From the NCBI RefSeq assembly GCF_003046175.1, contig NZ_PZZM01000001.1, forward strand, positions 2,435,001-2,499,000: a stretch of 64,000 nucleotides of DNA. Reading direction: 5' to 3'. The position numbers were made by a program, and so were the translations under genes. The notes under the pieces are model-generated. The model made no database searches, was not told the DNA's origin, and was given only the letters and a program-made list of their open reading frames with translations. The stretch comes from Bosea sp. 124 (GTDB taxonomy: Bacteria; Pseudomonadota; Alphaproteobacteria; Rhizobiales; Beijerinckiaceae). This document shows, piece by piece, positions 1 to 9,570 of the stretch (position 1 is its first letter; each line of letters opens with the position of its first letter).

Positions 1-1
1 C

Positions 2-310
2 CTGCGCCGGCGCCGCTACGCCACCTTGAGAGCGCTCGGCGCACCGCGATCCTATGTGCTGCTGGTGACCTGGCTCGGAATGGCGGCGCTTATCGCCGTC
101 GGCTGCGTCGCGGGTCTTGTGCTCGGCGTCGCCGCGACCCGGGCCGTGTCCGGCATCGTCGCGGCCCGAACCGGGCTTGAGCTCAGCCCTGGCATCGGGC
201 CGGGCGAGTTCGCGCAGGCCGCGCTGCTCTGTCTCATCGGCAGCATCCTCGCTTTGTGTCCGGCGATCATCAGCTATCGCAGTCCCGTCATGACGGGACT
301 GCGCTCCTGA
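2..310 (+). CDS. FtsX-family ABC transporter permease, C-terminal part (5' end outside window)
   Basis: The frame is open from the first bases of the window, so the gene begins upstream; about 102 residues are visible. They start with the basic stretch and RALGAP segment typical of the cytoplasmic loop of FtsX/MacB/LolC-type permeases. Two hydrophobic helices follow (around residues 16-44 and 70-90 of the visible part), then a short cytoplasmic tail. Such proteins are the membrane half of lipoprotein-release or efflux ABC transporters and work with a MacB/LolD-type ATPase, which is not in the window. The substrate cannot be inferred. The next gene is on the other strand and points towards this one. 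Confidence 0.75.
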   Translation: MRRRRYATLRALGAPRSYVLLVTWLGMAALIAVGCVAGLVLGVAATRAVSGIVAARTGLELSPGIGPGEFAQAALLCLIGSILALCPAIISYRSPVMTGLRS

Positions 311-439
311 GGGGCGGGAGCGGCGATATCGCGTTCAGACCGCGTCCCGATGCCTGCTCCGGGCACATCGAAGACATCTCGCACATCGACAAGGTGATGG
401 CCGAGATCCGCCGTCCATCTGCACAGGGCGTCTTCCTCC

Positions 440-1360
440 CTACAAAGACGGCGAAATCGTCGGCGTGCTCCTGCCAGATGGCGCGGCCGGCTGCTGGTTG
501 CGGCGGCTGAGCATCTCGCCGCGCGACTTGACGATCTGGGCGACGACGACGTCCTGGACGCTCTGGGTGGCGATGCGGCGCACGGCCTCGCGATCCACGG
601 GCCGGGTGCCGTCGAGCTCGTTGATCTCGATGATCGCCTGGGCCAGCGCATCGACATCGGCCTTGCAGAAGATCATCGCGGCCTTGGCGACGACCTCGGC
701 CTTCTCGTCGGTCGCCAGCATCGGGCTGCCCTCGCGGCCGATGCAGGTCAGCATGCGCGTCCGGATCAGGTCGCGGGTCTTTTCGAGCACCGACCGCTTC
801 TCGGCCTTCGCCTGAATGTCGGCCTCGGACGGCCGGGCAGCGTTCTGGCCGGCGGACGGATTGACCGGACCGCGAATGCTCGCGCTCTGCCTGGCGCATG
901 CGACGAGGGCGGGGAGCATCTCGCCGGTCGAGGTCAGGGCGAAGCTCAGGCGCTGGTCGTTGGCGACCAGCTCGAGATAGCGGCCATGGCGGAAGGCGTT
1001 GATCAGCTCCGAATCGCCCGGCATCGGAATCGCCAGGAGCGTCGGCGTCTTGACGTCCGCCGTGACATCGATCCTCGCACTGCGGTCGAAGACGAGCTGC
1101 AGGTTCAGCTTGCTGCCCGCCTTGAGCTTCCAGTTGGGGTGCGCGAAGCCGACCAGCCATTTCAGATCGGCCGTGATCGAGGTGAACATACGCGTGCCGT
1201 TCCGGTAGCCGGCGTTCACGGCGCAATGCGAAAAGGCGCCGGTCGCGTCACTGGTGAAGGCGCCGCCCTTCCAGTTGCCGACGACGATCTCGCCATAGGG
1301 ACCCGCCGCCTGCGCCGCGGGCGCCAGCAGCATCGTCAAAGCCAGAAGACATCCACGCAC
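440..1360 (-). CDS. Secreted protein of unknown function
   Basis: A 306-residue protein with no family I recognise. With the GTG at 1360 it starts with a compact signal peptide ending in APAAQA, so it should be periplasmic or outer membrane associated. A second in-frame GTG at 1369 is also possible; GGAAGG and GAG tracts precede both. The first 190 mature residues look like a beta-rich domain with two cysteines (SHCAVNAGYRNG and VACARQ), as in many small alphaproteobacterial invasion-associated or inhibitor-like proteins. The rest is charged, probably helical, with two more cysteines (LTCIGREG, IFCKAD) and a polar tail. It stands alone, convergent with the permease and divergent from the reductase gene. 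Confidence 0.6.
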   Translation of the reverse strand: MRGCLLALTMLLAPAAQAAGPYGEIVVGNWKGGAFTSDATGAFSHCAVNAGYRNGTRMFTSITADLKWLVGFAHPNWKLKAGSKLNLQLVFDRSARIDVTADVKTPTLLAIPMPGDSELINAFRHGRYLELVANDQRLSFALTSTGEMLPALVACARQSASIRGPVNPSAGQNAARPSEADIQAKAEKRSVLEKTRDLIRTRMLTCIGREGSPMLATDEKAEVVAKAAMIFCKADVDALAQAIIEINELDGTRPVDREAVRRIATQSVQDVVVAQIVKSRGEMLSRRNQQPAAPSGRSTPTISPSL

Positions 1361-1497
1361 CCTGCTCACCTTCCGCCGTTGCAGGCGCCAAGGATGAAGT
1401 CTGGCGCTCCGGATCGCAATCCCGCCGGGCACGAGGGGTCTGGAGCGCCGAAACGATCGCTGGCAGTCTGGCAAATCAGATGCAGAAGGAGGGTTCG

Positions 1498-2067
1498 ATG
1501 GCCAGGGTGATCGTGTGGAATCTCGTGACGCTTGACGGGCTGTTCGAAGGCCCGACGAAGTGGGATCTCGCCTTCCATGGCGATGCCTGGTGCGACGAGC
1601 TGGCCCAGCTCAGCCAGGAATTCGGCGACAAGGCGGGGCTGCTCGTCTTCGGCCGCGTCACCTATGAGGGCATGAAAGCGTATTGGACATCGACCGAGGA
1701 GGAGGGCGAGACCAAGGCTTTCATGAACGGCCTGCCCAAGCTCGTCGCTTCGCGCAGCCTGACAGCATCCGACTGGAACAATACGCAGGTCACGGCCGAT
1801 ATCGCAGGCGAAATCGCCCGACGGAAGGCGGCGCCGGGCAAGGACATCTATGTCTTCGGCAGTGCCGAGCTGGTCGACTCGCTGCTGCGCGAGGGGCTCG
1901 TCGACGAGATCATGCTCTGCGTCGTGCCGGTTGTGCTCGGGGCGGGCACGCCACTGTTCAAGCCGGGCAGCGCCAGGCGCAAGCTGGCGCTGACGCAGGC
2001 GCGGCCGCTGAGCAACGGCGCGGTGATCCTGAACTATGACGTTGCGGCTGAGGCTCTGGCGGCCTGA
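1498..2067 (+). CDS. Dihydrofolate reductase-like (RibD C-terminal domain) family protein
   Basis: A 189-residue single-domain protein of the DHFR-like/RibD-C fold. Visible features are the N-terminal strand ARVIVWNLVTLDG, the nucleotide-binding segments GLLVFGRVTYEGM and DIYVFGSAELV, and the C-terminal strand DEIMLCVVPVVLGAGTPLF; all are characteristic of this family of NAD(P)H-dependent reductases. The true pteridine or other substrate of stand-alone members is usually unknown. The start at 1498 is preceded by an excellent ribosome binding site, AGAAGGAGGG, which lies within the upstream in-frame codons, so the longer form from 1480 is unlikely. It is divergent from the secreted unknown and convergent with the EamA exporter. 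Confidence 0.85.
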   Translation: MARVIVWNLVTLDGLFEGPTKWDLAFHGDAWCDELAQLSQEFGDKAGLLVFGRVTYEGMKAYWTSTEEEGETKAFMNGLPKLVASRSLTASDWNNTQVTADIAGEIARRKAAPGKDIYVFGSAELVDSLLREGLVDEIMLCVVPVVLGAGTPLFKPGSARRKLALTQARPLSNGAVILNYDVAAEALAA

Positions 2068-2070
2068 ACC

Positions 2071-2994
2071 TCAGCCCTTCCGTACCATCAGGACGGCGGC
2101 GAGGATCGCGATGCCGCCGAAAGCCTGGGCCGGAGAGGGCTGCTCGCCGAAGATCGCCCAGGCGGCGAGCACGCTGACCAGCGCCGGCCAGACCATGACG
2201 AGGGAGGCGGCGCTGGCGCCGTAATGGCCGAGCGACAGCGTGATCAGGCCTTGGCCCAGCGCATGCGAGACGAGGCCGAGCGCGATCACCGCGAGCCAGC
2301 CGGTGAGGCTGGCGGGCATGATCGTCTCGCCCAGCGCCAGCGCCGCGACGAGGCAGAAGACGGCGCAGATCGCGCTCGAGATCAGGCTGATGCGGCCGGC
2401 CTCGGCCCGGTCGCGGGCGCGACGCACAGCAAGGATATAGGCGGCATAGGAGACGGCGGCGCCGATGGCGAGGCTGTCGCCGAACAGGCCGCCTGGCGCA
2501 GGCACTGCGGAGCCGGCGAATTTCGGCAGTACCAGCATCGCCGCTCCACCCAGCGCTAGGGCCAGTGCGCCGAGGATGCGCCGGCTCGGGCGTTCCGCAA
2601 ACAGCAGCCAGCCGCCGAGCACCACGACGACCGGCGAGAGATTGCCGAGCAGCGAGGCGTTGGCGATGGTCGTGAAGCCGAGCGAGGCATTGTAGAGCAC
2701 CACGTCGACGCCGAAGGCGAGGCCCGCCAGCACGATCGGCAGAAGGGCTCCTGCGGTTGCGGCAGTGCGGCCGGGCCGGCGCTGCTCCAGCCCCATCCAG
2801 AGACCGAGTGCCGGCAAGGCGAAAATCATGCGCCAGAAGCCGGCCGCCGCCGGGCCGACATCGGCGAAGCGCACGAACACGCCCGAAAAGCCGATACAGG
2901 TCGCGCCCATCAGCAGGGCGAGGAACATCGCGAGCGCGGGCGCGGTCGGGCCTGGCATGACGGCGGCGGGGGCAGACATGGTGGAGTCGCTCAT
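2071..2994 (-). CDS. EamA-family (DMT) transporter
   Basis: A 307-residue membrane protein with about ten hydrophobic helices arranged as two EamA repeats (roughly residues 25-150 and 165-300), the normal size for drug/metabolite exporters such as RhaT, YdcZ or RarD relatives. The first repeat contains the family-typical GFSGVFVRFADVGPAAAGFW segment and the second ends in EQPSPAQAFGGIAIL. It probably exports an amino acid or other small metabolite, but the substrate cannot be told from sequence. It is transcribed away from a LysR-type regulator with 145 bp between them, the usual layout of an exporter controlled by a neighbouring sensor of its substrate. Confidence 0.88.
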   Translation of the reverse strand: MSDSTMSAPAAVMPGPTAPALAMFLALLMGATCIGFSGVFVRFADVGPAAAGFWRMIFALPALGLWMGLEQRRPGRTAATAGALLPIVLAGLAFGVDVVLYNASLGFTTIANASLLGNLSPVVVVLGGWLLFAERPSRRILGALALALGGAAMLVLPKFAGSAVPAPGGLFGDSLAIGAAVSYAAYILAVRRARDRAEAGRISLISSAICAVFCLVAALALGETIMPASLTGWLAVIALGLVSHALGQGLITLSLGHYGASAASLVMVWPALVSVLAAWAIFGEQPSPAQAFGGIAILAAVLMVRKG

Positions 2995-3139
2995 GGCATT
3001 CGTTCTTGAAGGACGTTTGCGTGATTGCTTCGCGGTGCTCGCAATGACGATTGGCCTTGATCTACGCTGCTTCCTTCCATCGGAAAAACGGATTATTCTG
3101 ATTTAACCATTCTTAAAACCGATCGATGGAGCCTGTGCC

Positions 3140-4006
3140 ATGTCCGCGCATTTCGATCTTGCGGCGCTCGACATGCTGGTGGCGGTGGTCGAGAGCGGCG
3201 GCTTCACAGCGGCTGGCGCGCGGCTCGGGCGGACGCAATCGGCGATCTCTGTACGAATCCAGGATCTGGAGAGCCAGCTCGGCCACAGGCTGCTGGAGCG
3301 CTCGCGCCGGGGGGTGGTGCCGACCCATGCCGGCGAGCGGCTGATCGCCCATGCCCGGCGGCTGCTCGCGATCCAGCGCGAGGCGCTCGACGATCTCGGC
3401 GGCAACAGCGCCTCGGGGCGCTTACGGATCGGCATTCCCGACGATTATGTCGACGCCTTCCTGCGCCCGCTGATCGCGCGCTTCGCGGCCGAGCATCCCA
3501 AGGTCGAGCTGGAGCTGCATTGCGACCTGTCGAAGCGGATCGAGCCGGCCGTGGCGGCCGGCGAGTTCGATCTCGCGGTGGTGACGCAGGACCCGAGGCG
3601 CCCGGTCGGCGAGGTGGTCAGGCGCGAGCCGGTGGTCTGGATCGCGGCGCGCGGGCACCGGCCGGAGCTGCAGGAGACCCTGCCGCTGGCGCTGTTCTCC
3701 GAGGGCTGCCGGGTGCGGCCGCGCCTGCTGGCCGCGCTGGCGGAGGCGAAGAAGGACTATCGCCTCGTCTTCTCCTGCTCGCACACCTCCGGCATGCTTT
3801 CGGCTGTCGAGGCCGGATTCTGCGTCACCGCCGTCACCGAGAGCGCCGTGCCGGCGACGATGCGGCGGCTTGGGCCGGCCGAGGGGTTGCCGGCGCTGTT
3901 CGAGCTGTCGGTCGGGCTGATCATGGGGCCGCAGCCGGGGCTGGCGGCGCGGCGCTTCGCCGAGGCGCTGCGCGACGAGATGGCGGCGCCGAGACTGGCG
4001 GCGTGA
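3140..4006 (+). CDS. LysR-family transcriptional regulator
   Basis: A 288-residue regulator of standard LTTR length. Residues 5-65 form the winged helix-turn-helix (LAALDMLVAVVESGGF ... RTQSAISVRIQDLE), followed by a linker helix and a periplasmic-binding-protein-like effector domain from about residue 90 (GRLRIGIPDDYVDAFL). It most likely controls the divergent EamA exporter and itself from the shared 145-bp gap, where the only AT-rich patch (about 3083-3120) is the probable promoter and operator. The effector is unknown. The next gene, obg, follows on the same strand after 78 bp that contain a hairpin, so the two are probably separate units. Confidence 0.9.
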   Translation: MSAHFDLAALDMLVAVVESGGFTAAGARLGRTQSAISVRIQDLESQLGHRLLERSRRGVVPTHAGERLIAHARRLLAIQREALDDLGGNSASGRLRIGIPDDYVDAFLRPLIARFAAEHPKVELELHCDLSKRIEPAVAAGEFDLAVVTQDPRRPVGEVVRREPVVWIAARGHRPELQETLPLALFSEGCRVRPRLLAALAEAKKDYRLVFSCSHTSGMLSAVEAGFCVTAVTESAVPATMRRLGPAEGLPALFELSVGLIMGPQPGLAARRFAEALRDEMAAPRLAA

Positions 4007-4013
4007 GGCCTTT

Positions 4014-4036
4014 CCTTCTCCCGCGAGGGGAGAAGG
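4014..4036 (+). terminator. Hairpin between the LysR gene and obg
   Basis: CCTTCTCCC (4014-4022) pairs with GGGAGAAGG (4028-4036) around a short GCGAG loop. No T-run follows, so it is a weak intrinsic terminator at best. It could instead be a short palindromic repeat resembling the arms of the larger elements at 37.5 and 47.4 kb. Confidence 0.35.
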
Positions 4037-4078
4037 GGAGCCGCGCGCATTGCCCTTTCGCCCGGTGATCACTACTGA

Positions 4079-5128
<1,050 letters not shown>

Positions 5129-5147
5129 CCCGCCAGCCGTCGAGGTC

Positions 5148-5354
5148 TCAGCGCGTGGCGCGCCGCGTCGTGCGCACCACGGTCGGTGCGGTGATCGCCC
5201 CGGCCGCGCCGCCCACGACGGCGCCCACAGGCCCGGCAACGAGCGCTCCGGTCCCGGCGCCGGCGGCGGCTCCGCCGATGCGCTGCTCGGTGGTGTTACA
5301 GGCGCCAAGCGCGATCGCGGCCGCAGCGAGCAGGCCAAGGGTCGATATGTTCAT
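5148..5354 (-). CDS. Small glycine-zipper lipoprotein
   Basis: A 68-residue protein. The start at 5354 gives a short signal sequence with the lipobox ALGAC, so it should be lipidated at Cys20 and anchored in an envelope membrane. The mature part is mostly glycine/alanine (IGGAAAGAGTGALVAGPVGA), a glycine-zipper pattern seen in SlyB/YmgG-like membrane-stress lipoproteins, and ends in a basic tail. It is convergent with obg. The function of this family in alphaproteobacteria is not established; the lipidation is prediction. Confidence 0.75.
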   Translation of the reverse strand: MNISTLGLLAAAAIALGACNTTEQRIGGAAAGAGTGALVAGPVGAVVGGAAGAITAPTVVRTTRRATR

Positions 5355-5589
5355 GATGATGATGTCCCAGCGTTGAATGCGGGCAACGTTCCGGCTCTCG
5401 GAAAGTTCCCGCCGAACCGGCGCGGCTCGCCGATCAATGGCCCTGTAACAGCTTTTTACGCGCAGCCTCGGCCTTGCGCCCTTGCGATCTCCGGAAAAAT
5501 CCGTATACAGCCGGCATCGCATCAGCCGCACCATTCGCGTGGTCGATGAGGGCCGGTCTTCCGGCTCGCGTCGCTGGATATGGATTTGG

Positions 5590-5620
5590 CTGGTTCCGTT
5601 TTTTGCTGGTTCCGTTTTTG
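5590..5620. repeat. Tandem 16/15-bp direct repeat upstream of L36
   Basis: CTGGTTCCGTTTTTTG (5590-5605) is followed at once by CTGGTTCCGTTTTTG (5606-5620), differing by one T. It lies 42 bp upstream of the L36 start, within the likely promoter or leader region. It may be a simple slippage duplication. Confidence 0.6.
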
Positions 5621-5661
5621 ACCGGTTCGCCCCGTCGGGGTGGATCGATGGAGTTGAGACC

Positions 5662-5787
5662 ATGAAGATCCGCAATTCGCTGAAGTCGCTGCGCGCCCGT
5701 CATCGCGACAACCAGCTCGTGCGCCGCAAGGGCCGCGTCTACATCATCAACAAGGTCCAGAAGCGCTTCAAGGCGCGCCAGGGCTGA
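5662..5787 (+). CDS. ykgO: 50S ribosomal protein L36 (type B, zinc-free form)
   Basis: A 41-residue, very basic protein beginning [18 protein letters not shown] and ending in KRFKARQG. This is the cysteine-free C-minus paralogue of L36, the usual L36 form in Rhizobiales. It binds 23S rRNA late in 50S assembly. The cysteine ligands of the zinc-binding form are absent. No Zur-like palindrome is visible upstream, which fits a constitutive rather than zinc-starvation role. It is a single-gene unit followed by a strong intrinsic terminator. Confidence 0.95.
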   Translation: MKIRNSLKSLRARHRDNQLVRRKGRVYIINKVQKRFKARQG

Positions 5788-5838
5788 GGTCGGGGCGGTC
5801 TTTCGGCCGCCGCTACCCATCCTGTGGACGACAACATG

Positions 5839-5869
5839 GCGGGGCGCCCACGGGCGCGCCCGCTTTTTT
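5839..5869 (+). terminator. Rho-independent terminator of the L36 gene
   Basis: A GC-rich stem, GCGGGGCGCC against GGCGCGCCCGC with a small bulge and a CACG loop, is followed by TTTTTTT. It lies 52 bp after the L36 stop. Confidence 0.85.
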
Positions 5870-5929
5870 ACGTTGGTGGTCGCCGCTCCGTGAATTGACC
5901 TGATCGCGCGGGCGGCTAGACTTGCAGCC

Positions 5930-6589
5930 ATGATGATCGCCCGCACGCTTCCCGCCGCCTTCCTGCTGGCGCTGGCGGTTGCCAGTTCGCCTGGCGTCTC
6001 GCTTGGCGTAGCACAGGCGCAGGACGTTCCTCCGCAGCGCCCCGGCGCCGTCGCACCGACCGACAAGGACGACAATCCTTCCGTGACGCCGGGGCCTTCG
6101 CGCGGACCGGCGGCGACGCTGGAGCGGCTGTTCGAGCGGCTGGCCGCCGCCAAGACGCCGGAAGAGGCCAGGGGCATCGCCAATCTGATCCAGCGCCGCT
6201 GGGCGCGCTCCGGTTCCGCCACCGCCGATCTGCTGATGACGCGCGCCCAGACGGCGACGAAGGCCAAGCAGCTCGACCTGGCGATCGAACTGCTCGACCG
6301 TGTCGTCAGCCTCGAGCCGGACTGGGCCGAGGGCTGGAACCAGCGCGCCAACGCGCTCTTCCTCGCCGGCGACCCGATCCGCTCGATGCTCGACATCGGC
6401 GAGGCGCTGAAGCGCGAGCCACGCCATTACGGCGCGATGATGGGGCTCGGCACGATCCTGCGCCAGCAGGGCGACGACAAGCGCGCCATGGTCGCGTATC
6501 GCCGTGCGCTCGAGGTCTACCCCCAGCTCGAAGCCGTGAAGAGCGCGGTCGATTCGCTCAAGACCGAGGTCGACGGCCGCGACGCCTGA
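5930..6589 (+). CDS. Secreted tetratricopeptide-repeat protein
   Basis: A 219-residue protein. A signal peptide spans about residues 1-30 (RTLPAAFLLALAVASSPG ... AQAQD), followed by a proline-rich spacer and then three TPR-like helical repeats from about residue 70 (ARGIANLIQRRWARSGS; LDLAIELLDRVVSLEPDWAE; GAMMGLGTILRQQGDDKRAM). It should act as a periplasmic protein-interaction scaffold. The downstream alpha/beta hydrolase gene starts 7 bp after its stop, so they are probably co-transcribed. No binding partner can be inferred. Confidence 0.85.
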   Translation: MMIARTLPAAFLLALAVASSPGVSLGVAQAQDVPPQRPGAVAPTDKDDNPSVTPGPSRGPAATLERLFERLAAAKTPEEARGIANLIQRRWARSGSATADLLMTRAQTATKAKQLDLAIELLDRVVSLEPDWAEGWNQRANALFLAGDPIRSMLDIGEALKREPRHYGAMMGLGTILRQQGDDKRAMVAYRRALEVYPQLEAVKSAVDSLKTEVDGRDA

Positions 6590-6596
6590 GGGCTCG

Positions 6597-7625
6597 ATGT
6601 TCCGAAGCGTGCCTGACGTCTTCACGAAACCGAAACGGCGTTCGGCGCGTATGCGGGTCATGCTGATCCGCTCTGTCCTCGTCGTTCTCGTCCTCGCCGT
6701 CGCCGGGCTCCTGCTCTGGTCCGAATGGCTCGGGGCACAGGCCGAACGTCGTTATCCGGCGACGGGCCGCTTCGTGTCCGTTGCAGGCGGGCGGCTGCAT
6801 TATCGCGAGAGCCGGCCCAGTGCCGAGTCGCGCGGCACCGTCGTCCTGATCCATGGCGCCTCCTCGAACCATGCCGATCTGCTGGCGACGCTGGGCCCGG
6901 ATCTCGGCCATTACCGCGTCGTCGCGCTCGACCGGCCGGGCCATGGCTGGAGCGACCGGCTGGAGGGCGATGCCATGGCCGATCCGGCGCGGCAGGCCGA
7001 TGCCCTGATGCAGGGCATCGACGCGGTCGTGCCGGAGCGCTTCGTGCTGGTGGCGCATTCGCTGGCCGGCGCGCTGGCTGGGCGCATCGCGCTCGACCAC
7101 CCGGAGCGGCTGCGCGGGCTGGTGCTGCTCGGCGCCGTAAGCCATCCCTGGCCGGGCGGCATCGCCTGGTATCATCATCTGACCGCGTGGCCGCTGGTCG
7201 GGCCGATCTTCACTCGCCTGGTCGGCGTACCGGCTGCGCGGATGCTGATCGAGCCCGGCGCGACCAGCGTCTTCGCGCCGCGCTCGGTGACGCCGGGTTA
7301 TCTCGATACCGGCGAAATCGCGCTCCTGTTGCGGCCTTCGACCTTCCGCGCCAATTCGCAGGACATCGCCGCGACATTCGACTTCGTGAGCGCGCAAGTG
7401 CCGCGCTATCCCGCTTTGAAGGTGCCGGTCGTGGCGATTACCGGCGACAGCGACGCGATCGTCTCGCCGCTGATTCACTCCGCTGCGATCGCGCGGCAGG
7501 CGCCGCAGGGCCGCTTCGTGCTGCTGCCCGGCGTCGGCCACATGCCGCACCATGCCGCGCCGGAAATCGTGGTGGAGGCGATCGACCAAATGGTCGGGCC
7601 GCGATCGGGGCTGGCGCTCAACTAG
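6597..7625 (+). CDS. Membrane-anchored alpha/beta hydrolase
   Basis: A 342-residue protein with an N-terminal hydrophobic anchor (about residues 20-45, MLIRSVLVVLVLAVAGLLLW) and a full alpha/beta hydrolase fold. The oxyanion-hole motif is LIHGASSNH, the nucleophile elbow AHSLAGA (Ser about 147), the acid lies in the TGDSDAIV segment and the catalytic His in GVGHMPHH. The substrate is unknown; haloperoxidase-like esterases and C-C hydrolases share the pattern. A GAGGG ribosome site before 6597 supports this start. It follows the TPR gene by 7 bp and is convergent with the pyruvate kinase operon. Confidence 0.87.
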   Translation: MFRSVPDVFTKPKRRSARMRVMLIRSVLVVLVLAVAGLLLWSEWLGAQAERRYPATGRFVSVAGGRLHYRESRPSAESRGTVVLIHGASSNHADLLATLGPDLGHYRVVALDRPGHGWSDRLEGDAMADPARQADALMQGIDAVVPERFVLVAHSLAGALAGRIALDHPERLRGLVLLGAVSHPWPGGIAWYHHLTAWPLVGPIFTRLVGVPAARMLIEPGATSVFAPRSVTPGYLDTGEIALLLRPSTFRANSQDIAATFDFVSAQVPRYPALKVPVVAITGDSDAIVSPLIHSAAIARQAPQGRFVLLPGVGHMPHHAAPEIVVEAIDQMVGPRSGLALN

Positions 7626-7676
7626 AGCGGGCGCTGTTTCCGTGAAAAGCCGGCTCGCGCCAGCGCTCGCCGGCCG

Positions 7677-9116
7677 TCACGCCTTCTCGACATGCTCCTT
7701 CGCCACGAAGGCGATGCGGACCATGTTGGTGGCGCCGGGTGTTCCGAAGGGGACGCCGGCCACGACGATGATGCGGTCGCCGAGCTTGGCGAAGCGTTCG
7801 CGCACCGCGAATTTGCAGGCGCGCGAGGCCATGTCGTCGATGTCGTTGGCATCCTTGGTCACCACCGAATGTACGCCCCAGACCAGGGTCAGGCGCCGCG
7901 CCGTGGCGCGGTTCGGCGTCAGCGCGATCACGGTCGAGTTCGGCCGCTCGCGAGCGAGGCGGAAAGCGGTCGAGCCGGATGAGGTCCAGGCGGCGATGAC
8001 CTTGAGGTTCAGCGTGTCGGCGATCTCGTGGGAGGCCTTGGCGATGGCGTCCGCGCCGGTCGCTTCCGGCTCGGCGCGCTGCGCCTCCAGGATCGAACGA
8101 TAGATCGATTCGCTTTCGACCTCCTCGGCGATGCGGTTCATCATCTGCACCGCCTCGATCGGGAACTGGCCGGCCGCGCTCTCGGCCGAGAGCATCACGG
8201 CGTCGGCGCCCTCGAAGACGGCGGTGGCGACGTCGGAGACCTCGGCGCGGGTCGGCACCGGGCTCGTGATCATGCTCTCCAGCATCTGTGTCGCCACGAC
8301 GACCGGCTTGCCCTTGCGGCGGCACATGCGGGTGATGCGCTTTTGGGTGCCGGGCACCTTTTCCAGCGGCATCTCGACGCCAAGATCGCCGCGCGCCACC
8401 ATGATCGCGTCCGAGGCGTCGATGATCTCCTCCAGCCGGATCAGGGCCTGGGGCTTTTCGATCTTGGCCAGCGCCAGCGCCCGCCCGCGCACGATCTTGC
8501 GGAGATCGGCCATGTCCTCGGGCCGCTGCACGAAGGAGAGCGCGATCCAGTCGACCCCGGCCTCGGCTGCGGCCTCGGCATCGGAGCGGTCCTTCTCGGT
8601 CATGGCCGAGACGGCGATCGTGGTGTCGGGCAGGCTGACACCCTTGCGCGATGACAGCCTTCCCCCGACGACGACGCGCGTCACGGCCTGCTTCTCGCTC
8701 GCCTTCTCGACGACGAGGCGGAGCTTGCCATCGTCGAGGATCAGGGTGTGGCCGGGCTCCAGCGCGCTCAGGATTTCCGGATGGGGCAGGTGGACGCGCT
8801 TGACCGTACCGGGAGCGGGGTCGGAGTCGAGCGTGAAGCGGGCGCCGTTCTCCAGCGTCACCCCGCCATCGCCGCCGAAGGCGCCGACACGCAGCTTCGG
8901 GCCCTGAAGATCGGCGAGGATGCCGACCGGGCGGCGGAACTGCGTCTCCAGCGCGCGCAGCATCGCGATCTTCTCGGGCAGCGTCTCGCGCTGGGTGTGG
9001 CTCATATTGATGCGGAAGACGTCGACGCCGGCTTCGAACAGCTTCGCGCACATCTCGGAGGTGGCGGAGGCCGGCCCCAGTGTGGCGATGATCTTGATGC
9101 GGCGCTCGCGCTTCAT
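7677..9116 (-). CDS. pyk: Pyruvate kinase
   Basis: A 479-residue glycolytic enzyme that converts phosphoenolpyruvate and ADP to pyruvate and ATP. Diagnostic segments are the N-terminal KIIATLGPASAT, the K+/substrate region RINMSHT, the signature LAKIEKPQALIRLEEI with the catalytic Lys, the metal-binding MVARGDLGVEMP, and ATQMLESMI. The C-terminal allosteric domain is present (TGADAIAKASHEIAD ... AGVPFGTPGATNM). The start at 9116 has AGGGACA upstream; the longer form from 9191 lacks homology. It is the last gene of an operon with a glycerate kinase and a DUF1036 gene, 10 bp after the latter's stop. This coupling fits processing of 2-phosphoglycerate from glycerate through PEP to pyruvate. Confidence 0.97.
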   Translation of the reverse strand: MKRERRIKIIATLGPASATSEMCAKLFEAGVDVFRINMSHTQRETLPEKIAMLRALETQFRRPVGILADLQGPKLRVGAFGGDGGVTLENGARFTLDSDPAPGTVKRVHLPHPEILSALEPGHTLILDDGKLRLVVEKASEKQAVTRVVVGGRLSSRKGVSLPDTTIAVSAMTEKDRSDAEAAAEAGVDWIALSFVQRPEDMADLRKIVRGRALALAKIEKPQALIRLEEIIDASDAIMVARGDLGVEMPLEKVPGTQKRITRMCRRKGKPVVVATQMLESMITSPVPTRAEVSDVATAVFEGADAVMLSAESAAGQFPIEAVQMMNRIAEEVESESIYRSILEAQRAEPEATGADAIAKASHEIADTLNLKVIAAWTSSGSTAFRLARERPNSTVIALTPNRATARRLTLVWGVHSVVTKDANDIDDMASRACKFAVRERFAKLGDRIIVVAGVPFGTPGATNMVRIAFVAKEHVEKA

Positions 9117-9126
9117 GGAATGTCCC

Positions 9127-9570
9127 TCAGGGCCGCGCAGGCGCGCTGCCGGTGGTGTCGGTGAGCTGGATCGTCCAGCTCTTCTGTTCACCCGTATCGA
9201 CCTCGAAGAAGCCGGCGCGATCGTAGCCGCGAGCCAGACAGTCTTCTATCCCGCGAATGGTGAATTCCTTGTTGCGGGTACACATCACGGACTTGCCGGT
9301 CCACTCGCCGCCGCGGTCGTAGTCGATGGCGTGGACGTAATAGAATCGGGCCGCCAGCGTACCGCGCAGCAGGGTCTCGCAGGCGCGGGGGCCGATGTTC
9401 CACCAGCCCTCGGTGGTCCAGCCCTGGGCGTCGCGATAACCGATCGCGACGCCGACGCGGCTGCCGGTGGTGTTGCACATGCGCAGGTCGGCCCAGGCCG
9501 GGGCCGCCCCGGCGAGCAGGCCGCCCGCGAGCAAGGCGAGGCGCAGGATCGATCGTCGGGTGCGGTTCAT
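9127..9570 (-). CDS. DUF1036 secreted protein
   Basis: A 147-residue protein. A signal peptide precedes the conserved DUF1036 pattern, seen here as DLRMCNTTGSRVGVAIGYRD, then WTTEGWWNIGPRACETLL and FYYVHAIDYDRGGEWTG; four cysteines may form disulfides. The family is common in alphaproteobacteria and cyanobacteria and has no established role. Its start overlaps the glycerate kinase stop by 4 bp and its stop lies 10 bp before pyk, so it is translationally coupled between two cytosolic enzymes, which is an odd place for an exported protein. Confidence 0.88.
   Translation of the reverse strand: MNRTRRSILRLALLAGGLLAGAAPAWADLRMCNTTGSRVGVAIGYRDAQGWTTEGWWNIGPRACETLLRGTLAARFYYVHAIDYDRGGEWTGKSVMCTRNKEFTIRGIEDCLARGYDRAGFFEVDTGEQKSWTIQLTDTTGSAPARP

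Noticed and set aside
2995..3139. A specific LysR box between the EamA exporter and its regulator
   Set aside because: The gap has an AT-rich patch but no convincing T-N11-A dyad that stands out from chance.
5373..5661. A Zur-regulated promoter for the zinc-free L36 gene
   Set aside because: No Zur-type palindrome (GTTATnnnATAAC-like) is visible in the 300 bp upstream. In this bacterial order the zinc-free form is the normal L36.
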